A stretch of DNA of 64,000 nucleotides from Lachnospiraceae bacterium (GTDB lineage Bacteria; Bacillota; Clostridia; Lachnospirales; Lachnospiraceae). Both the position numbers and the translations under genes were made by a program. Each line of letters starts with the position of its first letter. Positions within the stretch are counted from its first letter, which is position 1. Of the stretch, positions 42,990 through 51,931 are shown piece by piece. Under the pieces are notes generated by a model. It ran no database searches and was not told the DNA's origin. It was given only the letters and a program-made list of their open reading frames with translations. The DNA lies in assembly GCA_910575835.1 (NCBI GenBank), contig CAJTGB010000006.1, positions 62,001 through 126,000 of the forward strand, written 5' to 3'.

Positions 42990-43709
42990 ATGGACAAAGT
43001 AATAGAAGTAAAGGATCTGTATAAGCTATACCGTGTGGGCGATGAAGTCGTGCGGGCACTGAACGGAGTCGGATTCGCGATATATGAAGGGGAGTTCTGT
43101 GCGATCGTCGGGACGTCAGGCTCCGGTAAGTCAACTCTGCTGAACATGCTTGCGGGCCTTGAGAAGCCGACCAAAGGCAGTGTCGTGATCGCGGGGCAGC
43201 ATATTGAGAATCTGACAGAGGAACAGTTGGTGCGGTTCAGGCGGGAGAATGTGGGCTTTATCTTTCAGTCCTTTCATCTGCTGGGAACTATGAATGCTCT
43301 GGAGAATGTGGCGCTGCCCTTAAGTTTCCGGGGAGTTCCAAGGGATATACGGATGCGCAGGGCGGATAAGATGCTGGAGCTGGTGAAGCTTAAGAAGCAT
43401 AAGAAGCATCTGCCGAATCAGATGTCAGGAGGACAGCAGCAGAGAGTAGGTGTTGCAAGAGCCCTGGTGGTGGATCCGAAGATCATATTTGCAGACGAGC
43501 CGACAGGTAATCTGGACTCTCATACATCGGAAGAGGTGATGAGACTAATGCAGCAGGTGGTGAGAGAGCAGAGGAAGACGCTTGTGATGGTAACCCACGA
43601 TGCGCATCTGGCAACTTATGCCGACAGAGTCTTTCATATCCGGGACGGAAAGATTCTTAAGATTGAAGATAACCGGAAGATAGCAATTGAGGAGGGCAAT
43701 CGAAGATGA
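42990..43709 (+). CDS. ABC transporter ATPase (LolD/MacB type)
   Basis: 239 residues from ATG 42990 (GGGAGGAG upstream). Walker A GTSGSGKST, Q-loop FQSFHL, signature MSGGQQQR, Walker [14 protein letters not shown]-loop VTHD. The -10 box TATAAT lies at 42956-42961. Overlaps the next gene by four bases (ATGA). The FtsX/MacB-type permease is two genes on; the gene between encodes an exported anchored protein that probably acts as the accessory subunit. Confidence 0.92.
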   Translation: MDKVIEVKDLYKLYRVGDEVVRALNGVGFAIYEGEFCAIVGTSGSGKSTLLNMLAGLEKPTKGSVVIAGQHIENLTEEQLVRFRRENVGFIFQSFHLLGTMNALENVALPLSFRGVPRDIRMRRADKMLELVKLKKHKKHLPNQMSGGQQQRVGVARALVVDPKIIFADEPTGNLDSHTSEEVMRLMQQVVREQRKTLVMVTHDAHLATYADRVFHIRDGKILKIEDNRKIAIEEGNRR

Positions 43710-45220
43710 AACTACTGAAAAAACTGCTGATGGGAGTATGCATGGCCGCACTGCTGGCGGGGATGACGGGGCCGGCTGATATCAAGGCTGCGCCGGCCGG
43801 ATCGGTCACTGTTACGTCTGACGGGAATAAGGCGCCTACATTTACGGCGGAAGGGGCGCAGGAATGGACGCTGCTTGTACATAATAATTCTGATACAGTT
43901 CTGAGCAATGCGGTGATCGCGCCAAGGCTCGGCGATACCAATGATGAATGGCCGTTTAAGACGGAGTACCAGAATTATGCACAGAGGATAGAAGAGATCC
44001 CGGCGGGAGAGGCTGTGCCGGTTACCTTTGTATTTGAACAGCGGGAGGATGTGGCGACGGCAAGACATACGCTGCAGTTTGATGTGTTTACAGAGAACGG
44101 AGAGGAGCCGGCGGCTTCCCAGAAGTTCTATGTCAATACGACTGCCAAGTCTGCGGATAACCCGGGAGATCAGTTGGTTGACCCGGATAAGATTATCGGC
44201 GGAGACCTGTCCTTAGGAGATATCGGCGGAGATATGATCACGCCGGATGCCGGCGGCTTCAGCAACGGAGGAGTATCAGGAGGCGGAGGCGGCTCGGATT
44301 CCACTTCTGTCCCGAGGGTGATCGTTACCGGGTTTAATACGGATCCGGCAGAGGTACATGCGGGAAGCAATTTCACGCTGATCATCCATCTGAAGAATAC
44401 CTCTAAGGCAACGAAGGTCAGCAACATGCTGTTCGATCTTACGGCGCCGACGGAGGGGAGTGATGCGCAGACGGTAGCTCCTGCATTTCTCCCGGTCTCA
44501 GGTTCCAGTTCCATATATATGGAAGGAATCAAGGCGAACGGAACCGCGGATATATCTATCCAGCTCAATGCCAAGGCGGATCTTCTGCAGAAGCCGTACA
44601 GCGTTGACCTGAGTATGAAGTACGAAAGCTCAGACGGTTCGCCGGTGGAAGCTTCATCGAGTATCTCCATACCGATCAAGCAGGACGCAAGATTTGAATT
44701 CAGTGATTTTGAGATCAGCCCGGTCAGCATTTCGGTGGGAGATGAAGCCAATGTCATGTGTAATCTGTATAACATGGGGAGGATCAAGCTCTATAATGTC
44801 AAGGCGACATTTGAAGGAGCATGCATTGAGAAGGAAGAGGTATTCATAGGGAATGTTGAGTCGGGTGCGACGGCTTCCATTGACGCTATGCTGGAAGGAG
44901 CCCAGGCGACCGGAGGTCCGGCGAATGTGAAGATGACGCTGAGTTATGAGGATGAGTCCGGGAAGATCTCTGTAGCTGAGAAGGAATTGCAGTTAGAGGT
45001 CATGGAAGCAATGGAGAGCGATATGATGATGCCGGCGGATATGGAGATGATGGAGGAGCCGCAGGGATTCCCGGTGATACCGGCTGCGATCGCCGCCGCT
45101 GCGGTTATTGTGATCATTATTATCGTAGTTGTCATGAAGAAGAGAAAGAGAAGAAAGAGATTGAATGAAGAGGAGGAGTTGCTGGATGAGCTGGATAGAC
45201 CTTCTGAGGATGAGCGGTAG
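43706..45220 (+). CDS. exported, C-terminally anchored protein with CARDB-like domains
   Basis: 504 residues. Signal peptide (1-28, ending near IKAAPA), a first beta domain (30-150), a Gly-rich linker (SNGGVSGGGGGSDS, about 190), and two CARDB/COG1361-like domains (about 205-435: VHAGSNFTLIIHLKNTSKATKV, ISVGDEANVMCNLYNMGR). An acidic Met-rich spacer and a C-terminal membrane helix (455-475) with a basic tail follow. It sits between the ATPase and permease genes, where Gram-negative systems have MacA. Role inferred: external subunit that docks substrates to the permease. Confidence 0.75.
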   Translation: MKLLKKLLMGVCMAALLAGMTGPADIKAAPAGSVTVTSDGNKAPTFTAEGAQEWTLLVHNNSDTVLSNAVIAPRLGDTNDEWPFKTEYQNYAQRIEEIPAGEAVPVTFVFEQREDVATARHTLQFDVFTENGEEPAASQKFYVNTTAKSADNPGDQLVDPDKIIGGDLSLGDIGGDMITPDAGGFSNGGVSGGGGGSDSTSVPRVIVTGFNTDPAEVHAGSNFTLIIHLKNTSKATKVSNMLFDLTAPTEGSDAQTVAPAFLPVSGSSSIYMEGIKANGTADISIQLNAKADLLQKPYSVDLSMKYESSDGSPVEASSSISIPIKQDARFEFSDFEISPVSISVGDEANVMCNLYNMGRIKLYNVKATFEGACIEKEEVFIGNVESGATASIDAMLEGAQATGGPANVKMTLSYEDESGKISVAEKELQLEVMEAMESDMMMPADMEMMEEPQGFPVIPAAIAAAAVIVIIIIVVVMKKRKRRKRLNEEEELLDELDRPSEDER

Positions 45221-46598
45221 CAATTTAAAGAGGCGGAAGCTTCGAACCTTTTTGACTGTCCTTGGGGTTATTATCGGAACAGCATCCATCGTCGTTATGA
45301 TCTCGCTGGGGCTTGGACTTCAGGAGTCGCTTTACCAGGAGGTAGAGCAGTCCGGGGGGCTTACCAGTATCAAGGTGTCAGGCGCGGGCGCGGGTGATTC
45401 CATGTACGCTTTTTCTTCTATGTCGGGGGAAGAGGAGGAATCGAAGAAATATATTAATGATCAGGCAGTCAGCGAGCTGGCCCAGCTTGAACATGTGACC
45501 GTCGCGTCGCCTGTATATGAGATGTGGGTCAACATGCTAAAAGGCAGGTACGAGGGCTCCGGGCAGTTGGTGGCGATGACGCCGGAGGGTCTTGCTGCCA
45601 AGAATATCCCGTTGGCAACCGGGACGCTTCCGGCGCCGAACAGCGGAAGCCTGGAATTGGTATACGGCAACGGGATTGCGACGAGCTTCTATGAAAAGGG
45701 AACCGGAAAGGGATATTATGAGACCGGCGAACTGCCGGATATTGATTTTGCCAATGATTCAATATTCCTGATACTTGACCAGGACGGTTACTATAACAAT
45801 ATGGGCGGCGGATTGGATATGGGCGGCATGGATGAAGGCGGCGGACAGCAGGCTAAATCAGGAACCGTGCAGAAGCATGTGGTGAGAGCCAGCGGCGTCG
45901 TAGAGGGAAGCCCGGATGAGTATACGGCGAATTATTACTATATCTATTGTGATCTGGATACTCTGCGGCAGATTCTTAAGAAGGAGTTCGCCGGGAGAGT
46001 TATTCCGGGACAGCCCAGCACAAAATCAGGCAAGCCGTATAAGGAATTCTGCTATTCATATGCTCAGGTGAATGTAGACGATATAGACAATGTAGAAGCG
46101 GTCTCGGCAAGAATTCGGGAGATGGGCTATAACGTTGAAACTAACGCGGAATATCTGAACAGTATGAAGAGCCAGTTCGCTATTATCCAGGCAGTGCTTG
46201 GCGGCATCGGCGCGGTGTCTCTGTTCGTTGCGGCGATCGGAATCGCGAATACGATGATGATGTCCATCTATGAACGGACAAAAGAGATCGGCGTGATCAA
46301 GGTGCTTGGATGCAGCCTGAAGAACATCAAGCAGATGTTTCTTCTGGAGGCGGCATTCATCGGCCTGATCGGAGGTATGGTGGGCAACGTGCTAAGCTTC
46401 CTGATGTCGGCGGCTATTAATTTCCTGACCAAAAACGGGGCCTCTTCTATGGGGCTTAGCAGTGAGATCTCGTATATTCCCATATGGCTGGTATTGCTGT
46501 CTATGGGATTCGCCATGCTTGTGGGGGTGGTCGCCGGATATTTTCCGGCGCTGCGTGCCATGAAGCTAAGTCCGCTCGCGGCTATCCGCAACGAATAG
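45186..46598 (+). CDS. MacB-like FtsX-family ABC permease
   Basis: 470 residues from ATG 45186 (AGGAGGAG upstream), overlapping the preceding gene by 35 bases. One N-terminal membrane helix (FLTVLGVIIGTASIVVMISL), a periplasm-like external MacB_PCD domain (about 50-320, with a Gly/Met-rich loop), and three C-terminal helices with the FtsX motif IYERTKEIGVIKVLGCSLKNI. Likely exports peptides or acts as a mechanotransmitter with the ATPase at 42990. Confidence 0.9.
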   Translation: MSWIDLLRMSGSNLKRRKLRTFLTVLGVIIGTASIVVMISLGLGLQESLYQEVEQSGGLTSIKVSGAGAGDSMYAFSSMSGEEEESKKYINDQAVSELAQLEHVTVASPVYEMWVNMLKGRYEGSGQLVAMTPEGLAAKNIPLATGTLPAPNSGSLELVYGNGIATSFYEKGTGKGYYETGELPDIDFANDSIFLILDQDGYYNNMGGGLDMGGMDEGGGQQAKSGTVQKHVVRASGVVEGSPDEYTANYYYIYCDLDTLRQILKKEFAGRVIPGQPSTKSGKPYKEFCYSYAQVNVDDIDNVEAVSARIREMGYNVETNAEYLNSMKSQFAIIQAVLGGIGAVSLFVAAIGIANTMMMSIYERTKEIGVIKVLGCSLKNIKQMFLLEAAFIGLIGGMVGNVLSFLMSAAINFLTKNGASSMGLSSEISYIPIWLVLLSMGFAMLVGVVAGYFPALRAMKLSPLAAIRNE

Positions 46599-46618
46599 AT
46601 GAGCGGAGGAGGATATGC

Positions 46619-46882
46619 TCATTCTTCAATAACGTGGATCTCCAGATAATCAAAATCAATGGAGTCTACGAAGTTATCCTGTGTAAAACGCGCCTTGTCG
46701 TGGCGTTTGAATTCATCGATCGTTGCATCCAGCCAGATCGGTTTGCTCAGGTCGAATTCATAGCATATGGCGTCAAGCGCATGGAAGACCTTATGAGTCC
46801 GGGTATCGTCTGAATCATCACAGATGACGGTATCCCGGACTAATCTATTGTCCTTGAATTCTTTTCCCCATAATCGAAACAT
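46619..46882 (-). CDS. conserved small acidic protein, unknown
   Basis: 87 residues: a compact domain with FRLWGKEFKDNRLVRDTVI and PIWLDATIDEFKRHDKARF. GAGGTG lies before its ATG. Small proteins of this type are common in Lachnospiraceae but without assigned function. It has its own promoter and convergent orientation to the ABC operon. Confidence 0.65.
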   Translation of the reverse strand: MFRLWGKEFKDNRLVRDTVICDDSDDTRTHKVFHALDAICYEFDLSKPIWLDATIDEFKRHDKARFTQDNFVDSIDFDYLEIHVIEE

Positions 46883-46916
46883 GATCGCACCTCATTTCCA
46901 TAAACTGTAGTTTAAA

Positions 46917-46945
46917 AGTATATCTGTTTTTTTGTAAGATGTAAA
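46917..46945 (-). promoter_or_regulatory. promoter of the 87-residue gene
   Basis: On the minus strand TTTACA (46945-46940), a 17-base spacer, TATACT (46922-46917), 35 bases before the start. Confidence 0.65.
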
Positions 46946-46981
46946 GAGTTTTGTCGGTAATTGAGTTCAATTGAGTTTAAT

Positions 46982-47010
46982 TTGACTTTGAATACATGTT
47001 ATGGTAAACT
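46982..47010 (+). promoter_or_regulatory. promoter of the PTS EIIC-like gene
   Basis: TTGACT (46982-46987), a 17-base spacer, TAAACT (47005-47010), about 90 bases before the start. Confidence 0.6.
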
Positions 47011-47102
47011 CGTGTGACAAGACACCTGTAAGTTTACAATGAAATGTTTTCAGAGTATTGCAGGATGTCTGCGATGGTTGTAAAATGGAAAAGGAGAGAA
47101 GA

Positions 47103-48167
47103 ATGGACAGGTTAAGAAAGGTATTGGACAGGATATTTATTGACGGCTTAAGCGCTATGGCGCAGGGGCTTTTTGCTACGCTGATCATCGGGACGATCAT
47201 TCAGCAGATCGGTACGCTGCTCGGCGGTACGTTCGGGGATATGATCTATGTGATCGGCAAGGCGGCGGCTTCGCTGACGGGAGCGGGAATCGGAACTGCG
47301 GTGGCTTATAGATTCAAGGAATCGCCGCTGGTGACAGTGTCGGCGGCAACGTCAGGTATGGTCGGGGCGTTTGCGAGCAAGCTGCTTGCGGGCGCGCTGC
47401 TGTCGGAGGGAGCGGTGATATATGCAGGACCAGGAGAACCGTTAGGGGCATTTATCGCGGCATATGTAGGGATATTCTTCGGACATCTGGTATCTGGGAA
47501 GACGAAGGTGGATATCCTGGTGACGCCCATCGTTACGATCGGGACCGGCTCGGCTGTAGGCCTTCTGCTTGGGCCGCCGATCTCTGGCTTCATGGCATGG
47601 CTCGGCGCGCTTATCAACTGGGGGACGGAGCAGCAGCCGTTTCTCATGGGTGTTGTAGTATCTGTGCTGATGGGAATGATTCTGACTCTTCCGATCAGTT
47701 CGGCTGCGCTTGGGATCATACTGAACCTGTCCGGTCTTGCGGCCGGTGCGGCGACGGTTGGCTGCTGCTGTAATATGGTTGGGTTTGCGGTGGCAAGTTA
47801 CCGGGAGAATAAGATCGGAGGCTTACTGGCTCAGGGGATCGGAACCTCTATGCTCCAGGTGCCGAATATTGTAAGGAAGCCGATCATCTGGCTCCCGGCT
47901 ATTCTGTCCAGTGCGATCCTGGGACCGGTCGGGACGATGGCGCTGCATATGACGAGCAATGCGACCGGTTCTGGAATGGGGACTGCCGGACTGGTAGGGC
48001 AGATCATGACCTGGCAGACGATGGTACAGACGGAGGCGGCAATGACGGTCCTTATTAAGATACTGATGATCCAGATCATACTTCCGGCGGCGGTAACGCT
48101 TCTGATATCAGAATTCATGCGCAGGAAGGGCCTGATCAAGTTCGGAGATATGAAGCTGGATATGTAG
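47103..48167 (+). CDS. PTS EIIC-like membrane protein (PTS_EIIC_2 family)
   Basis: 354 residues from ATG 47103 (AAAAGGAGAG upstream). About eight to ten membrane segments rich in Gly and Ala, including TGSAVGLLLGPPISGF and a Cys cluster GCCCNMVGFAVASY. It fits the PF13303-type EIIC family. No EIIA, EIIB or sugar enzyme genes lie next to it, so sugar transport is uncertain and a lone permease or regulatory role is possible. Confidence 0.75.
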   Translation: MDRLRKVLDRIFIDGLSAMAQGLFATLIIGTIIQQIGTLLGGTFGDMIYVIGKAAASLTGAGIGTAVAYRFKESPLVTVSAATSGMVGAFASKLLAGALLSEGAVIYAGPGEPLGAFIAAYVGIFFGHLVSGKTKVDILVTPIVTIGTGSAVGLLLGPPISGFMAWLGALINWGTEQQPFLMGVVVSVLMGMILTLPISSAALGIILNLSGLAAGAATVGCCCNMVGFAVASYRENKIGGLLAQGIGTSMLQVPNIVRKPIIWLPAILSSAILGPVGTMALHMTSNATGSGMGTAGLVGQIMTWQTMVQTEAAMTVLIKILMIQIILPAAVTLLISEFMRRKGLIKFGDMKLDM

Positions 48168-48196
48168 AAATGTTTTGATAAAAAGGGGGAAAGAAT

Positions 48197-48721
48197 ATGA
48201 CCGGCACGGGAAGGATACATATATATTACGGTGACGGTAAGGGGAAGACGACCGCTGCGGTGGGGCTTGCGGTAAGAGCGGCAGGAAGCGGGCTTAAGGT
48301 GCTCTTCTTCCAGTTCTTAAAGGATAATTCTTCGAATGAACGGAAGATCCTGGAGGCTTTGCCGGGTGTGACCTGCCTTCCGGGGAGAGAGCCTGTGAAG
48401 TTTGTCAGCAAGATGAACGGGGATGAACGGATCGAATTCCGGCATTACAACAACAAGGCGCTGGACGAGATTATTAAGTTCTGCGGGCCTTTTGATATGC
48501 TGATTCTGGATGAAGCGCTGTGCGCGCTGAACCTGGAAGTCTTAAGCGAGGAGAAGCTGATAAGCTTCATCCAGCATAAGCCGAGAGGCCTTGAGATCGT
48601 GATGACAGGCCCGCGTCTTCCGGATAATCTGTTGGAGATGGCGGACTATGTCACGGAGGTGCGGAAGGTAAAACATCAGTTTGATCTGGGAAGGTCTGCG
48701 AGAAAAGGAATTGAATTCTGA
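48197..48721 (+). CDS. cobO: cob(I)alamin adenosyltransferase (CobO/BtuR type)
   Basis: 174 residues. P-loop YYGDGKGKTTAAVGLAVRA at residues 10-28 and ILDEALCALNLEVLSEE, both diagnostic of the CobA/CobO/BtuR family. It transfers adenosyl from ATP to cob(I)alamin to make coenzyme B12. AAAAGGGGGAAAG precedes ATG 48197. No other cobalamin gene or riboswitch is adjacent, so it probably serves salvage. Confidence 0.9.
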   Translation: MTGTGRIHIYYGDGKGKTTAAVGLAVRAAGSGLKVLFFQFLKDNSSNERKILEALPGVTCLPGREPVKFVSKMNGDERIEFRHYNNKALDEIIKFCGPFDMLILDEALCALNLEVLSEEKLISFIQHKPRGLEIVMTGPRLPDNLLEMADYVTEVRKVKHQFDLGRSARKGIEF

Positions 48722-48744
48722 TTTCTTAAATAAATGTGAATTTC

Positions 48745-48773
48745 ATGACATCCTCTGAATCATATGATATACT
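48745..48773 (+). promoter_or_regulatory. promoter of the alarmone synthetase gene
   Basis: ATGACA (48745-48750), a 17-base spacer, TATACT (48768-48773). Confidence 0.55.
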
Positions 48774-48820
48774 GATATATAGTACGAATTAACTCTTCGG
48801 TACGAGAGGAGAGAGACTAT

Positions 48821-49531
48821 ATGGAGAATGCGATTAAGAATTATGAGGATGTAGACAGTTGGAAGACTATCATGTTTCTGTATAATTCAGCATTGAAGGA
48901 AGTGGGAACGAAGCTGGAGATATTGAACGATGAATTCCAACATGTACATAAGTATAATCCGATCGAGCATATCAAGACAAGAGTAAAGACGCCAGAAAGT
49001 ATTGTAAAGAAGTTAAGAAAGAACGGTTATGAGATATCCATTGAGAATATGGTCAGATATGTCAATGATATTGCCGGCGTGAGGCTGATCTGCTCCTTCA
49101 CATCCGACATATATCGATTGGGAGAGATGATCGGGAACCAGAGCGACTTGAAGGTCTTATCGATCAAGGACTATATCAGGAACCCGAAGGTAAGCGGCTA
49201 TAAGAGCTATCATATGCTGGTATCCGTGCCGATCTTTTTGTCGGACAGCGTGGTAGATACGAAGGTAGAGATACAGATACGGACCATTGCCATGGATTTC
49301 TGGGCAAGCCTTGAACATAAGATCTATTATAAATTCGAAGGAAATGCTCCCGAGTATATCAGCCGGGAATTAAGAGAATGTGCAGAGATGGTGTCGTCGT
49401 TAGATGAGAAGATGCTGTCGCTGAATGAGGCGATCTTAGATTGCCTGCGAGAACAAGAAGAGTTAAGACTAAGTACGAAGAGAAAAGATGTAAGCCATCT
49501 GAACAGGGTGGCGATGTCGGGCCTGAGTTGA
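48821..49531 (+). CDS. small alarmone synthetase (RelQ/YjbM-like GTP pyrophosphokinase)
   Basis: 236 residues with the single RelA/SpoT synthetase domain: RVKTPESIVKKLRKNGY, DIAGVRLICSF (metal-binding Asp), GYKSYHMLVSVP and VEIQIRTIAMDFWASLEHKI. No hydrolase, TGS or ACT domains, so it is a constitutive small synthetase that makes (p)ppGpp from ATP and GTP/GDP. AGGAGAGAG precedes ATG 48821. A terminator overlaps its stop codon. Confidence 0.9.
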   Translation: MENAIKNYEDVDSWKTIMFLYNSALKEVGTKLEILNDEFQHVHKYNPIEHIKTRVKTPESIVKKLRKNGYEISIENMVRYVNDIAGVRLICSFTSDIYRLGEMIGNQSDLKVLSIKDYIRNPKVSGYKSYHMLVSVPIFLSDSVVDTKVEIQIRTIAMDFWASLEHKIYYKFEGNAPEYISRELRECAEMVSSLDEKMLSLNEAILDCLREQEELRLSTKRKDVSHLNRVAMSGLS

Positions 49532-49546
49532 TCTCAGGTCCTTTTT
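49522..49546 (+). terminator. terminator overlapping the alarmone synthetase stop codon
   Basis: CCTGAG (49522-49527), loop TTGAT, CTCAGG (49533-49538), then TCCTTTTT. A second hairpin, TGTGATACAGG (49546-49556) with CCTGTATCACA (49568-49578), follows. Confidence 0.7.
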
Positions 49547-49639
49547 GTGATACAGGAAACATGGTTCCCTGTATCACAAGACCTTAAGACAGCCTGAGTG
49601 TTCCCGCAGGAAGAAGCATACTGCGTGTGATCGCCATAG

Positions 49640-50683
49640 TCAGATATTCTGCGAACAGATGATGGAGATCTGCGGCTGACTCTCTCTGGGATCTGGGAGC
49701 TGGTTCTTCATGAGGTAGCCGCGGAGTAATATAAGCGGCAGGTAGCCTTGGCGGAAGAGATCATGCGTGATTGTAAAATCAATGCTCCCATCCTTAAGCA
49801 GGAGCTTCGTGCTCTGGGAAAAATCATGGCAGATCACGCGCACGCTGCCTTTGCGGTCCGCCTCTTTTATGGCTTCCGTACATCCGGATACGCTTCGGTT
49901 TGCCATATATACGGCATGAAGCTTTGGATGCTCCCTGAGATAATCCAGAACCTTGCGGTAGGTAATCTGGTAGTCATTATAAGATTCGATGACGTCCAGC
50001 TGTGATTCGGAAAAATTCAATTCAGCAAAACGTTCCTGAAAACCATTCAGCCGGGTGCGGTGCCCCTCGAATTCATGATTGCCGATTACAGCCAGCACAT
50101 GGCCGTCCCTGGGGATGCACTTGCAGATCAATTCTGCAGCGATCCTTCCGCTTTGACGGTAATCCTGACCGACGAAACAGAGCTTCTGGCATTTGGGAAG
50201 GTCCGAGTTAAAGGTAATGACAGGGAATTTCCGGCGGTTCAATTCAAGTATACGATCTGTGACGGCGGGAACGTCGGGAGCGCACAGCGCGATGCCCTGG
50301 GCGCCCTTATCAAGCATACGTTCAAGCAGTATAAGAGCTTCTTGAGGGACGTCTGTCTGGCATTCTTCAACAAAGATTTCGACATTGAGGTCTTCTAACT
50401 CCCGGCGCGCGGCCTCAATACCGCGCAGGATCTCAGTCTTGAAATGTCCTGTCCAGTTGGGCAGGAGCATACCAAGCCGTGTGTCAGGCTCGGCCGCTTT
50501 TTTTTGCAGGTTCTGCAGATGTATTTCCTTGTGGGAGAGATATCCGGTCTCTTCCAGCGCGTTGATAACCTTCTCATATACTTCGGCGCTGACGTTCGCA
50601 CGATTGTTCAGCACACGGTCTACAGTGCCGCGGGATACGCCCGCCCTGTCGGCAACAGCCTGTATTGTTGGACGTTTCTTCAT
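49640..50683 (-). CDS. LacI-family regulator (sugar/polyol, inositol-like)
   Basis: 347 residues. Helix-turn-helix at 6-25 (TIQAVADRAGVSRGTVDRVLNN) and hinge, then a periplasmic-binding-type sensor domain (72-345) with VITFNSD, HEFEGHRTRLNGF and YMANRSVSGCTEAI. It is divergent from an inositol-dehydrogenase-like gene whose upstream region contains LacI-type palindromes, so it probably controls that operon. The ligand is not readable. Confidence 0.88.
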   Translation of the reverse strand: MKKRPTIQAVADRAGVSRGTVDRVLNNRANVSAEVYEKVINALEETGYLSHKEIHLQNLQKKAAEPDTRLGMLLPNWTGHFKTEILRGIEAARRELEDLNVEIFVEECQTDVPQEALILLERMLDKGAQGIALCAPDVPAVTDRILELNRRKFPVITFNSDLPKCQKLCFVGQDYRQSGRIAAELICKCIPRDGHVLAVIGNHEFEGHRTRLNGFQERFAELNFSESQLDVIESYNDYQITYRKVLDYLREHPKLHAVYMANRSVSGCTEAIKEADRKGSVRVICHDFSQSTKLLLKDGSIDFTITHDLFRQGYLPLILLRGYLMKNQLPDPRESQPQISIICSQNI

Positions 50684-50834
50684 TATCTTTTCCTCGATTC
50701 CTTAATCTTAAATCTATACAATAGTTTATCATAGGATAACTCCATGTGCAATTGAAACATATGTGTGTGAAAGTAATAGTGCATAAATTAATAATCTCCA
50801 AACTGTGCAATTACAACAAAGATGAAGAGAAGAG

Positions 50835-50863
50835 TTGACAATGAGCATTTGCAGGGGTACAAT
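50835..50863 (+). promoter_or_regulatory. promoter of the inositol-dehydrogenase-like operon
   Basis: TTGACA (50835-50840), a 17-base spacer, TACAAT (50858-50863). Confidence 0.75.
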
Positions 50864-50884
50864 AATGTTACAAAAGCACAGACG

Positions 50885-50900
50885 TGTTGCAAAAACAACA
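50885..50900. promoter_or_regulatory. operator-like palindrome just downstream of the promoter
   Basis: TGTTGCAAAAACAACA: 5-base arms TGTTG/CAACA. It lies 22 bases past the -10 box, a position where LacI-type repressors block transcription. The left half-site TGTTACAAAAG also occurs at 50866-50876, and a perfect relative is at 51066-51081. Confidence 0.6.
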
Positions 50901-50922
50901 AAAAGAAAGTGAGGAAATCAAC

Positions 50923-51930
50923 ATGAAAGCAGGAGTGATCGGAGCAGGGAGAATTGGGAAAGTACATATTAAAAATATATCTATGTATGTACCGGAGGTT
51001 GAGATCAAGACCGTAGCAGATCCATTTATGAATGCGGAGACGGAAGAATTTGTCAGGAAATGCGGTGTTACAAAAGTAACAAAAGATGCTGAGGAAATTC
51101 TCCAGGATAAGGAGATCGAGGCGGTGATCATCTGCTCATCCACAGACACGCATTCGAAGTATATCATTGAAGCGGCGAAGGCAGGAAAACACATATTCTG
51201 CGAGAAGCCTGTAGATTATGACCTTAAAAAGGTTCATGAGGCCATTGATACCGCGAAAGAGGCGAATGTCAAGCTTCAGATCGGATTCTGCAGGCGGTTT
51301 GACCATAACCACAGAGGAGTGTATGATGTAGTCCGTTCCGGTAAGATCGGCGACGTGCACATGATAAAAATCAGCTCCAGGGATCCGGAACCGCCGTGCA
51401 TCGATTATGTGAAGGTATCCGGCGGAATTTTCTATGATATGATGATACATGATTTTGATATGGCGCGTTTCCTCGCCGGCGACGAGGTTGTGGAAGTAAA
51501 TGCCGTAGGTTCTGTCCTTGTAGATCCGGAGATTGGCAATGCCGGTGATGTAGATACGGCGGTCGTTACTCTGAAATTCGCAGGCGGGGCGATCGGAATG
51601 ATCGATAACAGCCGTAAGGCAGTCTATGGATATGATCAGAGGGTAGAGGTATTCGGATCTAAGGGCTGTGTCCGCAATGAGAATGACATCCCGAATACGG
51701 TAATTGTCTCTGATGCCGAGAATACAAGCTATGCAAATACGTATTCGGTAATGTGGGACCGGTATACGGGTGCGTTTGTATCTGAGATACAGGCGTTTGC
51801 AGACGCGGTAGTGAATAACAAGGAGACGCCGGTAACAGGCATGGACGGGTTATATCCGGTACTTATGGCGGCTGCGGCAACCAGATCAGCCAGAGAAGGA
51901 AGACCAGTGAAGATTGCGGAGGTAGAATAA
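50923..51930 (+). CDS. iolG: Gfo/Idh/MocA dehydrogenase, inositol 2-dehydrogenase-like
   Basis: 335 residues from ATG 50923 (GTGAGGAAATC upstream; the frame open to 50884 has no other start of value). N-terminal Rossmann GVIGAGRIGKVH, then CEKPVDYD with the conserved Lys and the C-terminal DMMIHDFDMARFL with catalytic Asp/His. Such enzymes oxidise myo-inositol or related cyclitols and sugars with NAD. The next gene is hydroxypyruvate-isomerase-like. Symbol is by best resemblance; substrate unproven. Confidence 0.8.
   Translation: MKAGVIGAGRIGKVHIKNISMYVPEVEIKTVADPFMNAETEEFVRKCGVTKVTKDAEEILQDKEIEAVIICSSTDTHSKYIIEAAKAGKHIFCEKPVDYDLKKVHEAIDTAKEANVKLQIGFCRRFDHNHRGVYDVVRSGKIGDVHMIKISSRDPEPPCIDYVKVSGGIFYDMMIHDFDMARFLAGDEVVEVNAVGSVLVDPEIGNAGDVDTAVVTLKFAGGAIGMIDNSRKAVYGYDQRVEVFGSKGCVRNENDIPNTVIVSDAENTSYANTYSVMWDRYTGAFVSEIQAFADAVVNNKETPVTGMDGLYPVLMAAAATRSAREGRPVKIAEVE
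51066..51081. promoter_or_regulatory. perfect palindrome inside the dehydrogenase gene
   Basis: TGTTACAAAAGTAACA: perfect 6-base arms around AAAA, 143 bases into the coding region (codons for CGVTKVTK). It resembles the upstream operator at 50885-50900, so it may be a second repressor site. Confidence 0.55.
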
Positions 51931-51931
51931 G

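Noticed and set aside
48168-48196. Cobalamin riboswitch before the adenosyltransferase gene
   Set aside because: The gap is only 29 bases and holds nothing but the ribosome site.
49546-49578. Second hairpin after the alarmone synthetase as terminator of the LacI gene
   Set aside because: On the minus strand the stem is followed by A residues, not a U run.
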